Shown here: positions 1-7,283 of the stretch, piece by piece
Layout of the letters: the number at the start of each line of letters is the position of its first letter
Position numbering within the stretch: position 1 is the first letter of the stretch
Assembly (NCBI GenBank): GCA_910585535.1
Contig: CAJUFK010000053.1
Coordinates: 1 to 21,051 of the forward strand
Origin: an uncultured Angelakisella sp.
GTDB taxonomy: Bacteria > Bacillota > Clostridia > Oscillospirales > Ruminococcaceae
Direction of reading: 5' to 3'
Length of the DNA stretch: 21,051 nt
Notes under the pieces: generated by a model
The model's database searches: none
Seen by the model: only the letters and a program-made list of their open reading frames with translations
What the model was told of the DNA's origin: nothing
Made by a program: the position numbers and the translations under genes

Positions 1-160
1 AGACGCTCTTATCGGTGGAGTAGACCTCCCCCTTGCGGTCCAGGCAGGTGTACACGCCGCCGTGTTCCTTGTCCATCCCCTTTTCCAGCCAGAAGCGGCA
101 GCACCGTTCCAGCTCCTCCCGGGCCCAGGCCCGGGCGTCCTGCAAAGCCTTTTTGTCCAT
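1..160 (-). CDS. N-acylglucosamine 2-epimerase (AGE/renin-binding protein family), N-terminal part only
   Basis: This leftward gene starts at ATG 160 and runs off the window edge, so only its first 53 codons are visible. The translation contains FWLEKGMDKEHGGVYTCLD, which matches the start of the AGE (alpha/alpha)6-barrel family. These enzymes interconvert N-acetylglucosamine and N-acetylmannosamine, or related sugars such as cellobiose/mannose. AGAAAGGAG precedes the start at good spacing, and a strong promoter lies further upstream. It is divergent from a ROK-like kinase/nagA/nagB group, which supports an amino-sugar role. The catalytic histidines lie outside the window, so the substrate is inferred from context. 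The family call is secure from the N-terminal match alone. Confidence 0.85.
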   Translation of the reverse strand, partial: MDKKALQDARAWAREELERCCRFWLEKGMDKEHGGVYTCLDRKGEVYSTDKSV

Positions 161-213
161 GACGCAACGCTCTCCTTTCTGTAATACCAAATCAAGAGGA
201 CATGCTTTTTTTC

Positions 214-242
214 AGTATAACACAGCGGGAAAAAGTTTTCAA
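214..242 (-). promoter_or_regulatory. sigma-A promoter for the epimerase gene
   Basis: On the minus strand, a TTGAAA -35 box (237-242) and a TATACT -10 box (214-219) are separated by exactly 17 bp. Transcription would start near 207, about 45 bases upstream of the epimerase ATG. Confidence 0.75.
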
Positions 243-279
243 TTCTTATTTCTTCTGAAAAAAATTTTTATGAAATCCG

Positions 280-309
280 ATGACAGGCGGGGGGATAATA
301 TGGTACAAT
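280..309 (+). promoter_or_regulatory. probable promoter for the kinase-nagA-nagB operon
   Basis: ATGACA (280-285) and TACAAT (304-309) are 18 bp apart, about 78 bases upstream of the kinase GTG. It is back-to-back with the epimerase promoter; the 60-70 bp between the two start sites could hold a shared operator, though I recognise no operator sequence. Confidence 0.55.
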
Positions 310-386
310 AAAGATGTATCCGGCATGGGGATGGCGCCGCTGTCCCAGCCGTGCAGAGGGACTGACAAAATAGGAGGTAATCAACT

Positions 387-1769
387 GTGAAATTCGCCGG
401 CATCGAGGTTCCCGTGAAAAACGCGCCCCCCCTGGACCCTGGGTTTCTGCCCATCCTAAAGTTTAACCGCGCCTTTCTTGCCACCGCGAAAAAGCCGGTG
501 GACATCGCCGTGGAGCGCTCCGGCGGCCAGATGGCGGTCTGCCGCACCTTTGTTCACGGCACCCCGGAAATGGAGGCGGCCGACCGGTACTATGTCAACC
601 GCCTGGTCAAGACCATCCTGTGGATGAAGGGTGGCTTTAAGATCTACGTAGCCGGGGAGGAAGCTGTAGCCCGGTATCTCCGGGAGGACTTTTCCGCCGG
701 AGGCATTCAGGATTTCGACTTTGACTACATGGCAAACGTCTTTGAACATCCCTTTGAGGTGGTGTTCTGCGACAAGGTCCCCGAGGCCAAGGACGATCCC
801 AAGGCCATTGGCCGCCACATGGACGGCTGCCGCATCGGCTTCGACGCCGGCGGTTCGGACCGCAAGGTTTCGGCGGTGGTGGACGGGGAGACCGTCTACT
901 CCGAGGAGGTAGTTTGGTTCCCCAAGGTGAACTCCGATCCCCAGTACCACTACGACGGCATTGTTGCCGCCATGAAGTCCGCCGCCGAGCATATGCCCCG
1001 GGTGGACGCTGTGGGCATCAGCTCCGCCGGGGTGTACATCGACAACCGCACCATGAGCGCCTCCCTTTTCCTCCAGGTGCCCAAGGACCTCTTTGACGCC
1101 AAGGTGAAGGACATTTATATCCGGGCGGTCACCGATACCTTTGGCGATGTACCTTACGCTGTGGTCAACGACGGTGACGTCTCCGCTTTGGCAGGGGCCA
1201 TGAGTTTGGAGGACAACAACGTTTTGGGCATTGCCATGGGCACCAGTGAGGCGGTAGGCTATGTAGACAGTGAGGGGCGTGTCACCGGATGGCTCAACGA
1301 GCTGGCCTTTGTTCCGGTGGATGTGAACCCGGAGGCTATGCGGGACGAGTGGAGCGGCGACATTGGCTGCGGAGTGAAGTATTTCTCCCAGGATTCGGTT
1401 ATCAAGCTGGCTCCTGCTGCCGGCATTGAGCTGGATCCCGAGTTATCTCCTGCCGAAAAGCTGAAAGTTGTTCAGGGCCTGATGGCGGAGGATGATCCTC
1501 GGGCGGCCAAGATTTACGCTTCCATTGGGACCTATTTGGGGCATTCCTTGGCATACTACTACGATTTGTACGGATACAAGTATGTTCTGCTTTTGGGCCG
1601 GGTTATGTCTGGCAAGGGTGGGGATATTCTTTTTGAGACCACCAAGAAGGTACTGGCTGACGAATATCCGGAGCTGGAAGGGAAGCTTCAGCTGACGCTG
1701 CCTGACGAGAAGTTCCGCCGGGTGGGGCAGTCCATGGCCGCCGCCTCCCTGCCGGAAATCAAAAAGTAA
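387..1769 (+). CDS. ROK-like (ASKHA-fold) sugar kinase with N-terminal extension
   Basis: The protein has 460 residues and a GTG start placed by TAGGAGGTAATC just upstream. It is probably a cytoplasmic sugar kinase of the ROK/NBD-Hsp70-like type. The first phosphate-binding motif is DAGGSDRK (153-160), a variant of the ROK DxGGT. VNDGDVSALAGA (260-271) matches the ROK ND(A/G)xxxALxE block, with D262 as the likely catalytic base. GIAMGTSEAVGYVD (281-294) resembles the second phosphate motif. The roughly 150 residues before the first motif are unusual, since typical ROK kinases are about 300 residues and begin with it. No ROK zinc motif (CxCGxxGC) is visible. Its place between an epimerase and nagA suggests phosphorylation of N-acetylmannosamine or N-acetylglucosamine. 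The fold call is good; the substrate is inferred. Confidence 0.7.
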   Translation: MKFAGIEVPVKNAPPLDPGFLPILKFNRAFLATAKKPVDIAVERSGGQMAVCRTFVHGTPEMEAADRYYVNRLVKTILWMKGGFKIYVAGEEAVARYLREDFSAGGIQDFDFDYMANVFEHPFEVVFCDKVPEAKDDPKAIGRHMDGCRIGFDAGGSDRKVSAVVDGETVYSEEVVWFPKVNSDPQYHYDGIVAAMKSAAEHMPRVDAVGISSAGVYIDNRTMSASLFLQVPKDLFDAKVKDIYIRAVTDTFGDVPYAVVNDGDVSALAGAMSLEDNNVLGIAMGTSEAVGYVDSEGRVTGWLNELAFVPVDVNPEAMRDEWSGDIGCGVKYFSQDSVIKLAPAAGIELDPELSPAEKLKVVQGLMAEDDPRAAKIYASIGTYLGHSLAYYYDLYGYKYVLLLGRVMSGKGGDILFETTKKVLADEYPELEGKLQLTLPDEKFRRVGQSMAAASLPEIKK

Positions 1770-1774
1770 GCAGG

Positions 1775-1801
1775 CCCTTCCCGGCGCTCCGCGCCTAAGG
1801 G
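1775..1801 (+). other. GC-rich hairpin after the kinase stop codon
   Basis: CCCTT (1775-1779) and GGCGC (1783-1787) pair with GCGCC (1791-1795) and AAGGG (1797-1801) around a 3-base loop. No T-tract follows, so it is not a classical terminator. It may be an mRNA-stabilising or processing hairpin between the kinase and nagA. Confidence 0.45.
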
Positions 1802-1825
1802 TTGTGCCGGGGCTTGGGTTGTGCC

Positions 1826-1873
1826 TGGAGTCATAAGCTGCAAAAGGCAGGACTCCAAACCACTTATGCTCCA
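1826..1873 (+). promoter_or_regulatory. nagA leader with two mutually exclusive stem-loops
   Basis: Segment 1826-1837 can pair in two ways. In form A, TGGAGTC (1826-1832) pairs with GACTCCA (1851-1857), with an inner CTGC/GCAG stem (1838-1841/1847-1850). In form B, TGGAG plus CATAAG (one bulged T) pairs with CTTATG plus CTCCA (1863-1873). The forms share the 5' strand and cannot coexist. The segment ends about 20 bases before the nagA Shine-Dalgarno. Regulatory function is inferred. Confidence 0.35.
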
Positions 1874-1908
1874 AGCAGTTAATATTAAGACAAAGGAGTG
1901 CTGCGAAA

Positions 1909-3021
1909 ATGCTCATTACAAACGCCGAGATCTTTACCGGCAAGGGCTTTTCCCACGGGGGGATGGTCTTTGGGGAGACGATCCAGGCCGTTGGCCGGAT
2001 CGACGGACCCGGGGATCTGGATGCCCAGGGCTGCTATCTGATCCCCGGGCTGGTGGACATCCACACCCACGGCGCTATGGGGGAAGACTTCTCCGACGGC
2101 AAAGCAGAGGGGATGCCCATCCTCTCCAAGTATTACGCCGCCCATGGGGTGACCTCCTACCTGGCCACAACGATGACCCTTAAGGAGCCGGTGCTGGCCG
2201 ATGCCATGAAGGTCATCCGGGAGGCCAAGCGCCCGGAAAACGGGGCCAAGTGCGCCGGAGTCCACCTGGAGGGGCCCTTCCTGGGCTACGCCAAGCGGGG
2301 GGCCCAGGCCGCCGAAAACCTCCACAAGCCCGACGCCGAGATGTTCGCCCGGCTCAACGAGGCCAGCGGCGGACAGGTCCGGATGGTGACAGTGGCCTGC
2401 GAGGAAGAGGGCGGGATGGAGTTTATCCGCAAGGTTTCCCCGGTCTGCGCCGTCTCCCTGGGGCACTCCTCCGCCAACTATGACACCGCCCTGGAGGGCT
2501 TCCAGAACGGGGCCACCCACGCCACCCACCTCTTTAACGGGATGGATTCCCTCCACCACCGCAACCCCGGCATCATCGGGGCGGCTTTCCATGCGGGGGC
2601 CTCGGTGGAGCTTATCTGCGACGGGCTCCACATCCACCCGGAGGCTATCCGGATGGTCCACCAGCTGTACGGGGAGAACCTCAACCTGATCTCCGACTCC
2701 CTGCGGTGCGCCGGGATGCCCGATGGGGATTACGAACTGGGGGGCCAGCCTATTACCGTGAAGAACGGCAAGGCCACCCTCTCCGGCACCGATACCCTGG
2801 CGGGATCCTCTATCTCGATGCTGGACGCCCTACGCAATGTGGTCCGGTTCGGCCTCTCCCTTCCCCAGGCCGTTTACGCAGCCTCCACCGCCCCGGCCAA
2901 GGCTGCGCGCCTTTGGGACGTCGGGGAGCTGGCAGTGGGGAAGAAGGCCGATTTCCTCCTTTTGGACAAGAATCTGGAACTGATAGCCGTTTTTGTGGAC
3001 GGGAAGAAGCTTGACATCTGA
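1909..3021 (+). CDS. nagA: N-acetylglucosamine-6-phosphate deacetylase
   Basis: The enzyme hydrolyses GlcNAc-6-phosphate to glucosamine-6-phosphate and acetate in the cytoplasm. Its 370 residues are near the family norm, and AAAGGAG precedes the ATG. The amidohydrolase landmarks are in order: DIHTHG (50-55, metal-binding HxH), HLEGPF with E121, SLGHSSA with H186, ATHLFNGM with H207, DGLHIHPE with H241, and ISDS with the likely catalytic D263. A late GTDTLAGSS block (about 292-302) completes the family pattern. It is followed 54 bases later by nagB, and the pair supplies fructose-6-phosphate from amino sugars. The gap to the upstream kinase is 139 bases and carries structured leader RNA, so nagA may be separately tuned. 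Confidence 0.95.
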   Translation: MLITNAEIFTGKGFSHGGMVFGETIQAVGRIDGPGDLDAQGCYLIPGLVDIHTHGAMGEDFSDGKAEGMPILSKYYAAHGVTSYLATTMTLKEPVLADAMKVIREAKRPENGAKCAGVHLEGPFLGYAKRGAQAAENLHKPDAEMFARLNEASGGQVRMVTVACEEEGGMEFIRKVSPVCAVSLGHSSANYDTALEGFQNGATHATHLFNGMDSLHHRNPGIIGAAFHAGASVELICDGLHIHPEAIRMVHQLYGENLNLISDSLRCAGMPDGDYELGGQPITVKNGKATLSGTDTLAGSSISMLDALRNVVRFGLSLPQAVYAASTAPAKAARLWDVGELAVGKKADFLLLDKNLELIAVFVDGKKLDI

Positions 3022-3075
3022 TGCGAAAAAACGGGGCCCAAAGAAACGGGCTCTGAATCGAAAGGGGTAATTATC

Positions 3076-3807
3076 ATGAGGATCATCGCCACAAAGGATT
3101 ACACCGAACTGAGCCGCGCCGCCGCCAGCCTTATCGCCGCCCAGGTGGTGGCAAAGCCGGACAGCGTTCTGGGTCTGGCCACCGGCTCCAGCCCCATTGG
3201 GGCCTACCAAAAGCTCATCGAGTGGTACAAGGCCGGGGCGCTGGATTTCTCCGCCTGCTCCAGCCTCAATCTGGATGAGTACGTGGGGCTGACCAAGGAC
3301 AACGACCAAAGCTACGCCTACTTTATGCGGACCAATCTCTTTGACCACATCAACATCAAGCCCGAAAATCTGAACATCCCCGACGGCATGAACCCCGATG
3401 CGGCGGGGGAGTGCGCCCGGTATGATGCTGTAATTGAGAGGTTTGGCGGGGCGGATCTCCAGCTGCTGGGCATCGGCCGCAACGGCCACATTGGCTTTAA
3501 CGAACCCGGGGCCGCCTTTGTTCGGGGGACCAACTGCGTCCAGCTGACCCAAAGCACCATCGACGCCAACAAGCGGTTCTTCGCCCGGGAGGAGGACGTC
3601 CCCCGGAAGGCATACACCATGGGCATCGGCGGCATCATGCTGGCCCGGAAGGTGGTCCTTATCGCCAGCGGCGCGGATAAAGCCGAGGCGGTGGCCAAGT
3701 CCTTCTTCGGCCCCATCACCCCGGAGGTCCCCGCCTCCATCCTCCAGCTCCACCGGGATTTCGTTCTGGTAGCGGATGAGGCGGCTCTGGCCAACATTCC
3801 CGGATGA
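3076..3807 (+). CDS. nagB: glucosamine-6-phosphate deaminase
   Basis: The enzyme converts glucosamine-6-phosphate to fructose-6-phosphate and ammonia, the step after NagA. Its 243 residues match the short Firmicutes form, without the C-terminal allosteric tail of the enterobacterial enzyme. Visible motifs are LATGSSPIG (34-42, phosphate-binding), LNLDEYVGL (64-72, with proton-transfer D67), and LGIGRNGHIGFNEPG (131-145, with catalytic H138). AAAGGGG precedes the ATG at 3076. The stop codon overlaps the start of the DUF624 gene (ATGA at 3804-3807), indicating translational coupling. Nothing is missing; the call is secure. Confidence 0.95.
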   Translation: MRIIATKDYTELSRAAASLIAAQVVAKPDSVLGLATGSSPIGAYQKLIEWYKAGALDFSACSSLNLDEYVGLTKDNDQSYAYFMRTNLFDHINIKPENLNIPDGMNPDAAGECARYDAVIERFGGADLQLLGIGRNGHIGFNEPGAAFVRGTNCVQLTQSTIDANKRFFAREEDVPRKAYTMGIGGIMLARKVVLIASGADKAEAVAKSFFGPITPEVPASILQLHRDFVLVADEAALANIPG

Positions 3808-4439
3808 ACCGTCTTTTTGACCCGCAAAATCTGTTTTTCCAGGCCCTGTCCTGGATGGTAGATCTCGTGGGAATCAGTCTCTTTTGGGCGATACTCTGCC
3901 TGCCGGTAGTGACTATCGTCCCGGCCACGGCGGCGCTGTACCACACCGCCGCCCTCTGCCTCCGCCAGGGGGAGAAGGGGGCCTTTCTGCGGTTCTTCCG
4001 GTCTTTTTGGCAAAACCTAAAGCAGGGGTGCCTCCTCTCCGTTCCTCTGGTGATTCTGGGGGCGCTTCTTTTCTGGGGGCAGAACGTTATGGCGGCGGCC
4101 TCTGTTCTTCTGGGGGGAGCAGCTACAGCGCTGTACGGGGTGTACTCGGTGGCTTTGGTTCTGCCGTTGGGGGCGGTGTGCTGGATGGTCCCTTTGCTGG
4201 GGCGGTTCGATTTTAAGAGCGGCGAGCTGGTGCGGACTGCCTTTGTGCTGACGGTAGGACATTTGCCCACCACGGTGCTGGTGATTGCCCTGGTTTGCGG
4301 GACGGCCTTTTTGTGTCTGCTGGCTTTGCCGGGAGTGCTGCTTTTGCCGTCGGTGGCGGCGATTTTGGCGTCGCTGCTTCAGGAACGGGTCTTTCGGAAG
4401 TATCTGCCGGAGGATTACCAAGACCCGCTGTTCTTTTAA
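3804..4439 (+). CDS. DUF624 (YesL-family) multi-pass membrane protein
   Basis: This 211-residue protein is very hydrophobic, with about five predicted membrane segments (roughly 17-48, 74-95, 100-130, 144-165, 166-190). The N-terminal stretch ILCLPVVTIVPATAALYHTA matches the DUF624/YesL signature region. YesL-type proteins are commonly encoded beside carbohydrate ABC-importer and sugar-hydrolase genes, and their biochemical role is not established. Here it overlaps nagB by four bases (ATGA), so it is made with the amino-sugar enzymes, and a link to amino-sugar uptake is plausible but inferred. Its TAA stop lies inside a copy of a dispersed repeat end (4436-4458). Confidence 0.75.
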   Translation: MNRLFDPQNLFFQALSWMVDLVGISLFWAILCLPVVTIVPATAALYHTAALCLRQGEKGAFLRFFRSFWQNLKQGCLLSVPLVILGALLFWGQNVMAAASVLLGGAATALYGVYSVALVLPLGAVCWMVPLLGRFDFKSGELVRTAFVLTVGHLPTTVLVIALVCGTAFLCLLALPGVLLLPSVAAILASLLQERVFRKYLPEDYQDPLFF

Positions 4440-4458
4440 GAACCTGTATTCATAACCG
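4436..4458 (+). repeat. half-copy of the MITE terminal repeat, overlapping the DUF624 stop codon
   Basis: The core GTATTCATAACCG (4446-4458) matches the left end of the palindromic element at 14758-14926 (GTATTCACAACCG) with one difference, and the preceding bases (TTAAGAACC versus TTAGAAGCC) also align. No partner inverted copy is seen nearby, so this is a solo end. Confidence 0.5.
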
Positions 4459-4487
4459 ATTTTACAAACCCGGCCCCGCAGGGGGCA

Positions 4488-4523
4488 CGCAAAAGAGGCT
4501 ACCGCCCTTCGGCGGTGGCCTCT
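4488..4523 (-). terminator. intrinsic terminator of the ABC permease gene
   Basis: AGAGGC-T-ACCGCC (4494-4506) pairs with GGCGGT-G-GCCTCT (4511-4523) around a four-base loop, a 13-bp stem with one G-T pair. On the minus strand it is followed by TTTTGCG, just downstream of the permease stop at 4532. On the plus strand no T-tract follows, so termination of the nag operon here would be weaker. Confidence 0.8.
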
Positions 4524-4531
4524 CAGCTTGC

Positions 4532-5968
4532 TTATTGGGATACAATGCGATAATAGGCCCGGGCGGTGACCAGATAGACCCCCAGGTACAAAAGGATATA
4601 CAGCCCCGCGCCTGCTCCCGCCGCCACCAAGACCGTTCTGCTCTCAATGCAGAGGACGCCGAAAAGGCGGATCAATACCGGCAGAGCAAAGGAGAGGTGG
4701 AGCAGAGCCCCCGCCAGGGGGAGAAGAAACACCAAAGTCACCTGACGGCGGACGGTGGAGCGGACCATCCCGGCTCCCATCCCCACCCGGCGCATGATGA
4801 CAAAGCCATCCCGGTCCTCGTGGCCCTCGGTAAGCTGCTTGTAGTACATCACCAGCACTGTGCAGAGGAGAAAGGCCGCCCCGAAAAAGAGCCCCAAAAA
4901 GGCCAGGGTGCCAAAGAGAATGGTCAGCTCCGAAAGGTCCATCCGCTCCAGATTGAGGACGAAATCCCCCCGCCCCTCGTTGCTGGTGCCCAAAAGAGCC
5001 GCCACCTGGTCCTGCCCCAGGGCGACGGTGAGAGTGCAGCAGAGGGTGACCAGGGTCATGGTCCCGAAGAGGCAGATGTTGGCCAGTCCCGCCCCGTTCT
5101 TCCGCATTCGGTGGAGCATCCCGGAGAGGGTGACGAAGTTCCGGGGCTGGTAGTAAAAGTCCCGGTTCCCCTTCAGCGCCTTCAGCAGATAGATGCTGCC
5201 GAAGATGAACACCCCGTAGGTCCCCAGAGCCACCAGCAGGGAGGCCGCAGGGAAGGCCAGGAAGATGTTCCCGCCCCCCACCAGGAGGGGGTCAAAGTAG
5301 GCGCGGATGGAGATGTAATATCCGCCCCCCAGGAGCAGCGCCCCCAGTACCCCGCCCAGAACGCCGAAGCGGGGATCCCGCTCCCCGGAGTGATCCTCCC
5401 GGAGAAGTTGGTTGGGAGCCGCCAGGGAGAGGTGGACCAGGTTGCCTCCAAGGCACCCCAGAAAGATGATCCCGAAAAGGGCCGCCGTGGCGCACACCGC
5501 GCCGGGAACGATGGTGGGGGTGAAGTCGGTCTTGACCCCTGCCATCCCCAGGAGCAGCTGGGTGGCGAGTCCCAAAAGGAGGATCCCCAGGAGGAGCCCG
5601 CCCCCCACACTGACCAGAAAGCTGTACAGGGTCTCGAAGAACAGCACTGCCCCCACATGGCGCTGCTCCAGCCCCAGGACGCCGTAAAGGCCCATCTCCT
5701 TCCGGCGGCGCTTCATCAGAAAGCTGTTGATATACCACAGAAAAGGCCCGCAGACCACCGGGAGCAGAAGGGTCCCCACCACCATCAGCGCCTGGAGGTT
5801 CCCGCCCCCGGAGATGTGTCGGCCAAAATCCGGGATCAAGGACAGATTGCAAACGGTGAAGAAAAGGCAGACGATAAGGGCTGCGGCTCCCAGGAAGGGA
5901 AGGTAGTCCCGGCGGTTGTTTTTCAGATTTCCCCAGGCCAGCCAGGGGCAGAGGAGAGTATCACGCAC
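4532..5968 (-). CDS. FtsX/BceB-like ABC transporter permease lacking the large extracellular domain
   Basis: The 478-residue protein has about ten hydrophobic segments. The N-terminal WLAWGNLKNNRRDYLPFLGA resembles the cytoplasmic entry and first membrane segment of BceB/VraG permeases. A cytoplasmic loop with MKRRRKEMGLYGVLGL (85-100) is the typical FtsX-like region next to TM2, repeated in the C-terminal half as the DGFVIMRRVGMG block (387-398). BceB-type permeases of antimicrobial-peptide detoxification modules are about 650 residues and carry a roughly 200-residue extracellular domain in the C-terminal half. Here that position (about 317-345) holds only some 30 residues. The gene follows its ATPase with an 8-base overlap and no two-component system is next to it. 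Peptide resistance, lipid/lipoprotein handling or another mechanotransmission role are all possible. Confidence 0.8.
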   Translation of the reverse strand: MRDTLLCPWLAWGNLKNNRRDYLPFLGAAALIVCLFFTVCNLSLIPDFGRHISGGGNLQALMVVGTLLLPVVCGPFLWYINSFLMKRRRKEMGLYGVLGLEQRHVGAVLFFETLYSFLVSVGGGLLLGILLLGLATQLLLGMAGVKTDFTPTIVPGAVCATAALFGIIFLGCLGGNLVHLSLAAPNQLLREDHSGERDPRFGVLGGVLGALLLGGGYYISIRAYFDPLLVGGGNIFLAFPAASLLVALGTYGVFIFGSIYLLKALKGNRDFYYQPRNFVTLSGMLHRMRKNGAGLANICLFGTMTLVTLCCTLTVALGQDQVAALLGTSNEGRGDFVLNLERMDLSELTILFGTLAFLGLFFGAAFLLCTVLVMYYKQLTEGHEDRDGFVIMRRVGMGAGMVRSTVRRQVTLVFLLPLAGALLHLSFALPVLIRLFGVLCIESRTVLVAAGAGAGLYILLYLGVYLVTARAYYRIVSQ

Positions 5969-6719
5969 TTTTTCTCCCTCCCTTCCCCAGGGCGGCCAGG
6001 CTGTCGGCCACCTGCTGGTAAAAGTCCTCCCCGGGGCGGCGGCGGAGTTCGGCAGCCAGCTTTCCGTCCCGGAGGAACAGCACCCGGCTGGCCCGGCTGG
6101 CGGCCTGGACGCTGTGGGTCACCATGAGGATGGTTTGGCCCTTCTCGTTCTCCTTCTGGAAGACGTCCAGCAGTTCCCCGGCAGAGCGGGAGTCCAGGGC
6201 CCCGGTGGGTTCGTCAGCCAGAAGGAGGCTGGGCCGGGTGATAAGGGCCCGGGCGGCGGCTGCCCGCTGCTTCTGTCCCCCGGAGACCTCCCAGGGGTAT
6301 TTGTTCAGCAGACCCTCAATGCCCAGCAGCTGCGCCAGGGGGAGGAGCCGCCGGGACATCTCCTCAAAGGGCTGTTTGGCCAGCACCAGGGGGAGGATGA
6401 TGTTATCCCCCAGGGAGAAGGTATCCAGCAGGCTGCAATCCTGGAAGACAAAGCCCAGGTGATCCCGGCGAAAGGCGGAGAGCCGCCGCCCGGGGATGGC
6501 GGAAAGGCTTTGGCCCTCCAGCAGAACCTCCCCGGCGGTGGGTTTGTCCAGGGCGGCCAGGAGGCTCAGCAGGGTGGTCTTCCCGCTGCCGCTCTCCCCC
6601 ATAATGGCGGTATACTCCCCCTCCTCCACGGCGAAGGAGACGCCCTGAAGGGCGGCGGTGCGGTTCCCGCCCCGGGAGCCATAGATTTTTTCCAACTTGC
6701 GGACTTCCAATAACGACAT
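5961..6719 (-). CDS. ABC transporter ATP-binding protein (BceA/LolD/MacB type)
   Basis: This 252-residue nucleotide-binding subunit powers the FtsX-like permease encoded directly after it. Motifs in order are Walker A GESGSGKT (41-48), the Q-loop glutamine in VFQDCSLLD (Q93), signature VSGGQKQRAAAARALI (145-160), Walker B LLLADEPTGALDS (165-177) and the switch histidine H202. The spacing and the PTGALD sequence are typical of the BceA/LolD subgroup. AAAGGAGG precedes the ATG on the minus strand. The reading frame overlaps the permease start by 8 bases, so the two are co-translated. I found only a weak promoter candidate upstream (a TATCAT-like -10 without a good -35) and cannot place its start site. 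Confidence 0.93.
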   Translation of the reverse strand: MSLLEVRKLEKIYGSRGGNRTAALQGVSFAVEEGEYTAIMGESGSGKTTLLSLLAALDKPTAGEVLLEGQSLSAIPGRRLSAFRRDHLGFVFQDCSLLDTFSLGDNIILPLVLAKQPFEEMSRRLLPLAQLLGIEGLLNKYPWEVSGGQKQRAAAARALITRPSLLLADEPTGALDSRSAGELLDVFQKENEKGQTILMVTHSVQAASRASRVLFLRDGKLAAELRRRPGEDFYQQVADSLAALGKGGRKSA

Positions 6720-6854
6720 GATAGAGTTCCTCCTTTATCTTTCCAGAAGGGGCCTAGGACTTCTTGGTTATGATAACGAGGAAGGACGGCGCAAGACGAC
6801 AGGATCTGAAAATATTTGGGTGGAGAGATTGAGATCTTCCCCCGCAAAAAAGTC

Positions 6855-6884
6855 TTGACAACCCCCCGCCCTTTCTGCTATCAT
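6855..6884 (+). promoter_or_regulatory. sigma-A promoter of the T-box transcript
   Basis: TTGACA (6855-6860, a perfect -35) and TATCAT (6879-6884) are separated by 18 bp. Transcription would begin near 6890, immediately upstream of T-box stem I. Confidence 0.85.
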
Positions 6885-6890
6885 AAGTAA

Positions 6891-7182
6891 CAATCAAAAA
6901 CCCAGGAAACACAGTGACGGAGACTAGTAGCAGAGCGCAGGCGCTTCCAGAGAGCCGCGGATGGTGGAAAGCGGCAGCAGATGCCTTTGTGAACTGACTC
7001 CCGAGTGGCCGACCCAAACGGGGCGCTCCCCCGGAGTAGGCTCGGACGCAGCTCCAGCGTTAGCGGGAGGACGGGTTGTCGGACCCGGACGAGCGGGCGG
7101 GGTTTCCCCGTCAACGGAAGTGGTACCGCGGGAGTGTTTTCAGCTTTCGCCTTCTGAGTAGCAGGAGGCGGAGGCTTTTTTG
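6891..7182 (+). ncRNA. T-box riboswitch, predicted leucine-specific (CUG specifier)
   Basis: The leader of the acyl-CoA synthetase mRNA has the full T-box layout. Stem I shows the K-turn pair GTGA (6914-6917)/CGAG (7002-7005), a lower stem GGAG (6919-6922)/CTCC (6998-7001), the loop-E AGTA (6926-6929), an AGAGA bulge (6949-6953) and a distal stem GCCGC/GCGGC (6954-6958/6971-6975). Aligned from memory to the B. subtilis glyQS specifier loop, counting back from the lower stem, the codon position reads CTG (6994-6996), followed by the usual purine. The T-box AAGTGGTACCGCGG is at 7118-7131; its TGGT would read a tRNA with discriminator A, as in tRNA-Leu. A CGGGG-TTT-CCCCG hairpin before it fits stem III. 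The terminator is listed separately. The class is near certain; leucine is a good prediction. Confidence 0.95.
7142..7181 (+). terminator. T-box-controlled intrinsic terminator
   Basis: AGCTTTCGCCTTCTG (7142-7156) pairs along its full length with CAGGAGGCGGAGGCT (7162-7176), a 15-bp stem with three G-T pairs and an AGTAG loop, followed by six T's (7176-7181). It would end transcription unless uncharged tRNA stabilises the antiterminator. Confidence 0.9.
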
Positions 7183-7283
7183 TTGCTCCGAACCCGGACA
7201 CAGCCGACGCAATTTCAGCGGGCGGATCCCCAAGGAGCCGGAGGGCAAAGGGGGATAGGCCCCAAGGTTTAGGAGGAATTCCC

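Noticed and set aside
3022..3075. GGGCCC/GGGCTC hairpin between nagA and nagB, considered as a terminator
   Set aside because: The stem is only 6 bp with a wobble pair, no T-tract follows, and nagA and nagB are expected to be co-transcribed.
4295..6127. A 610-codon open frame on the plus strand
   Set aside because: It is antisense to the ABC permease and ATPase, reads through the terminator hairpin, and gives a repetitive Gln/Pro/His-rich product with no recognisable domain.
6993..6995. ACT (threonine) as the T-box specifier codon
   Set aside because: Counting from the lower stem, as in the glyQS specifier loop, puts CTG at the codon position. TGGT in the T-box also fits the discriminator A of tRNA-Leu.
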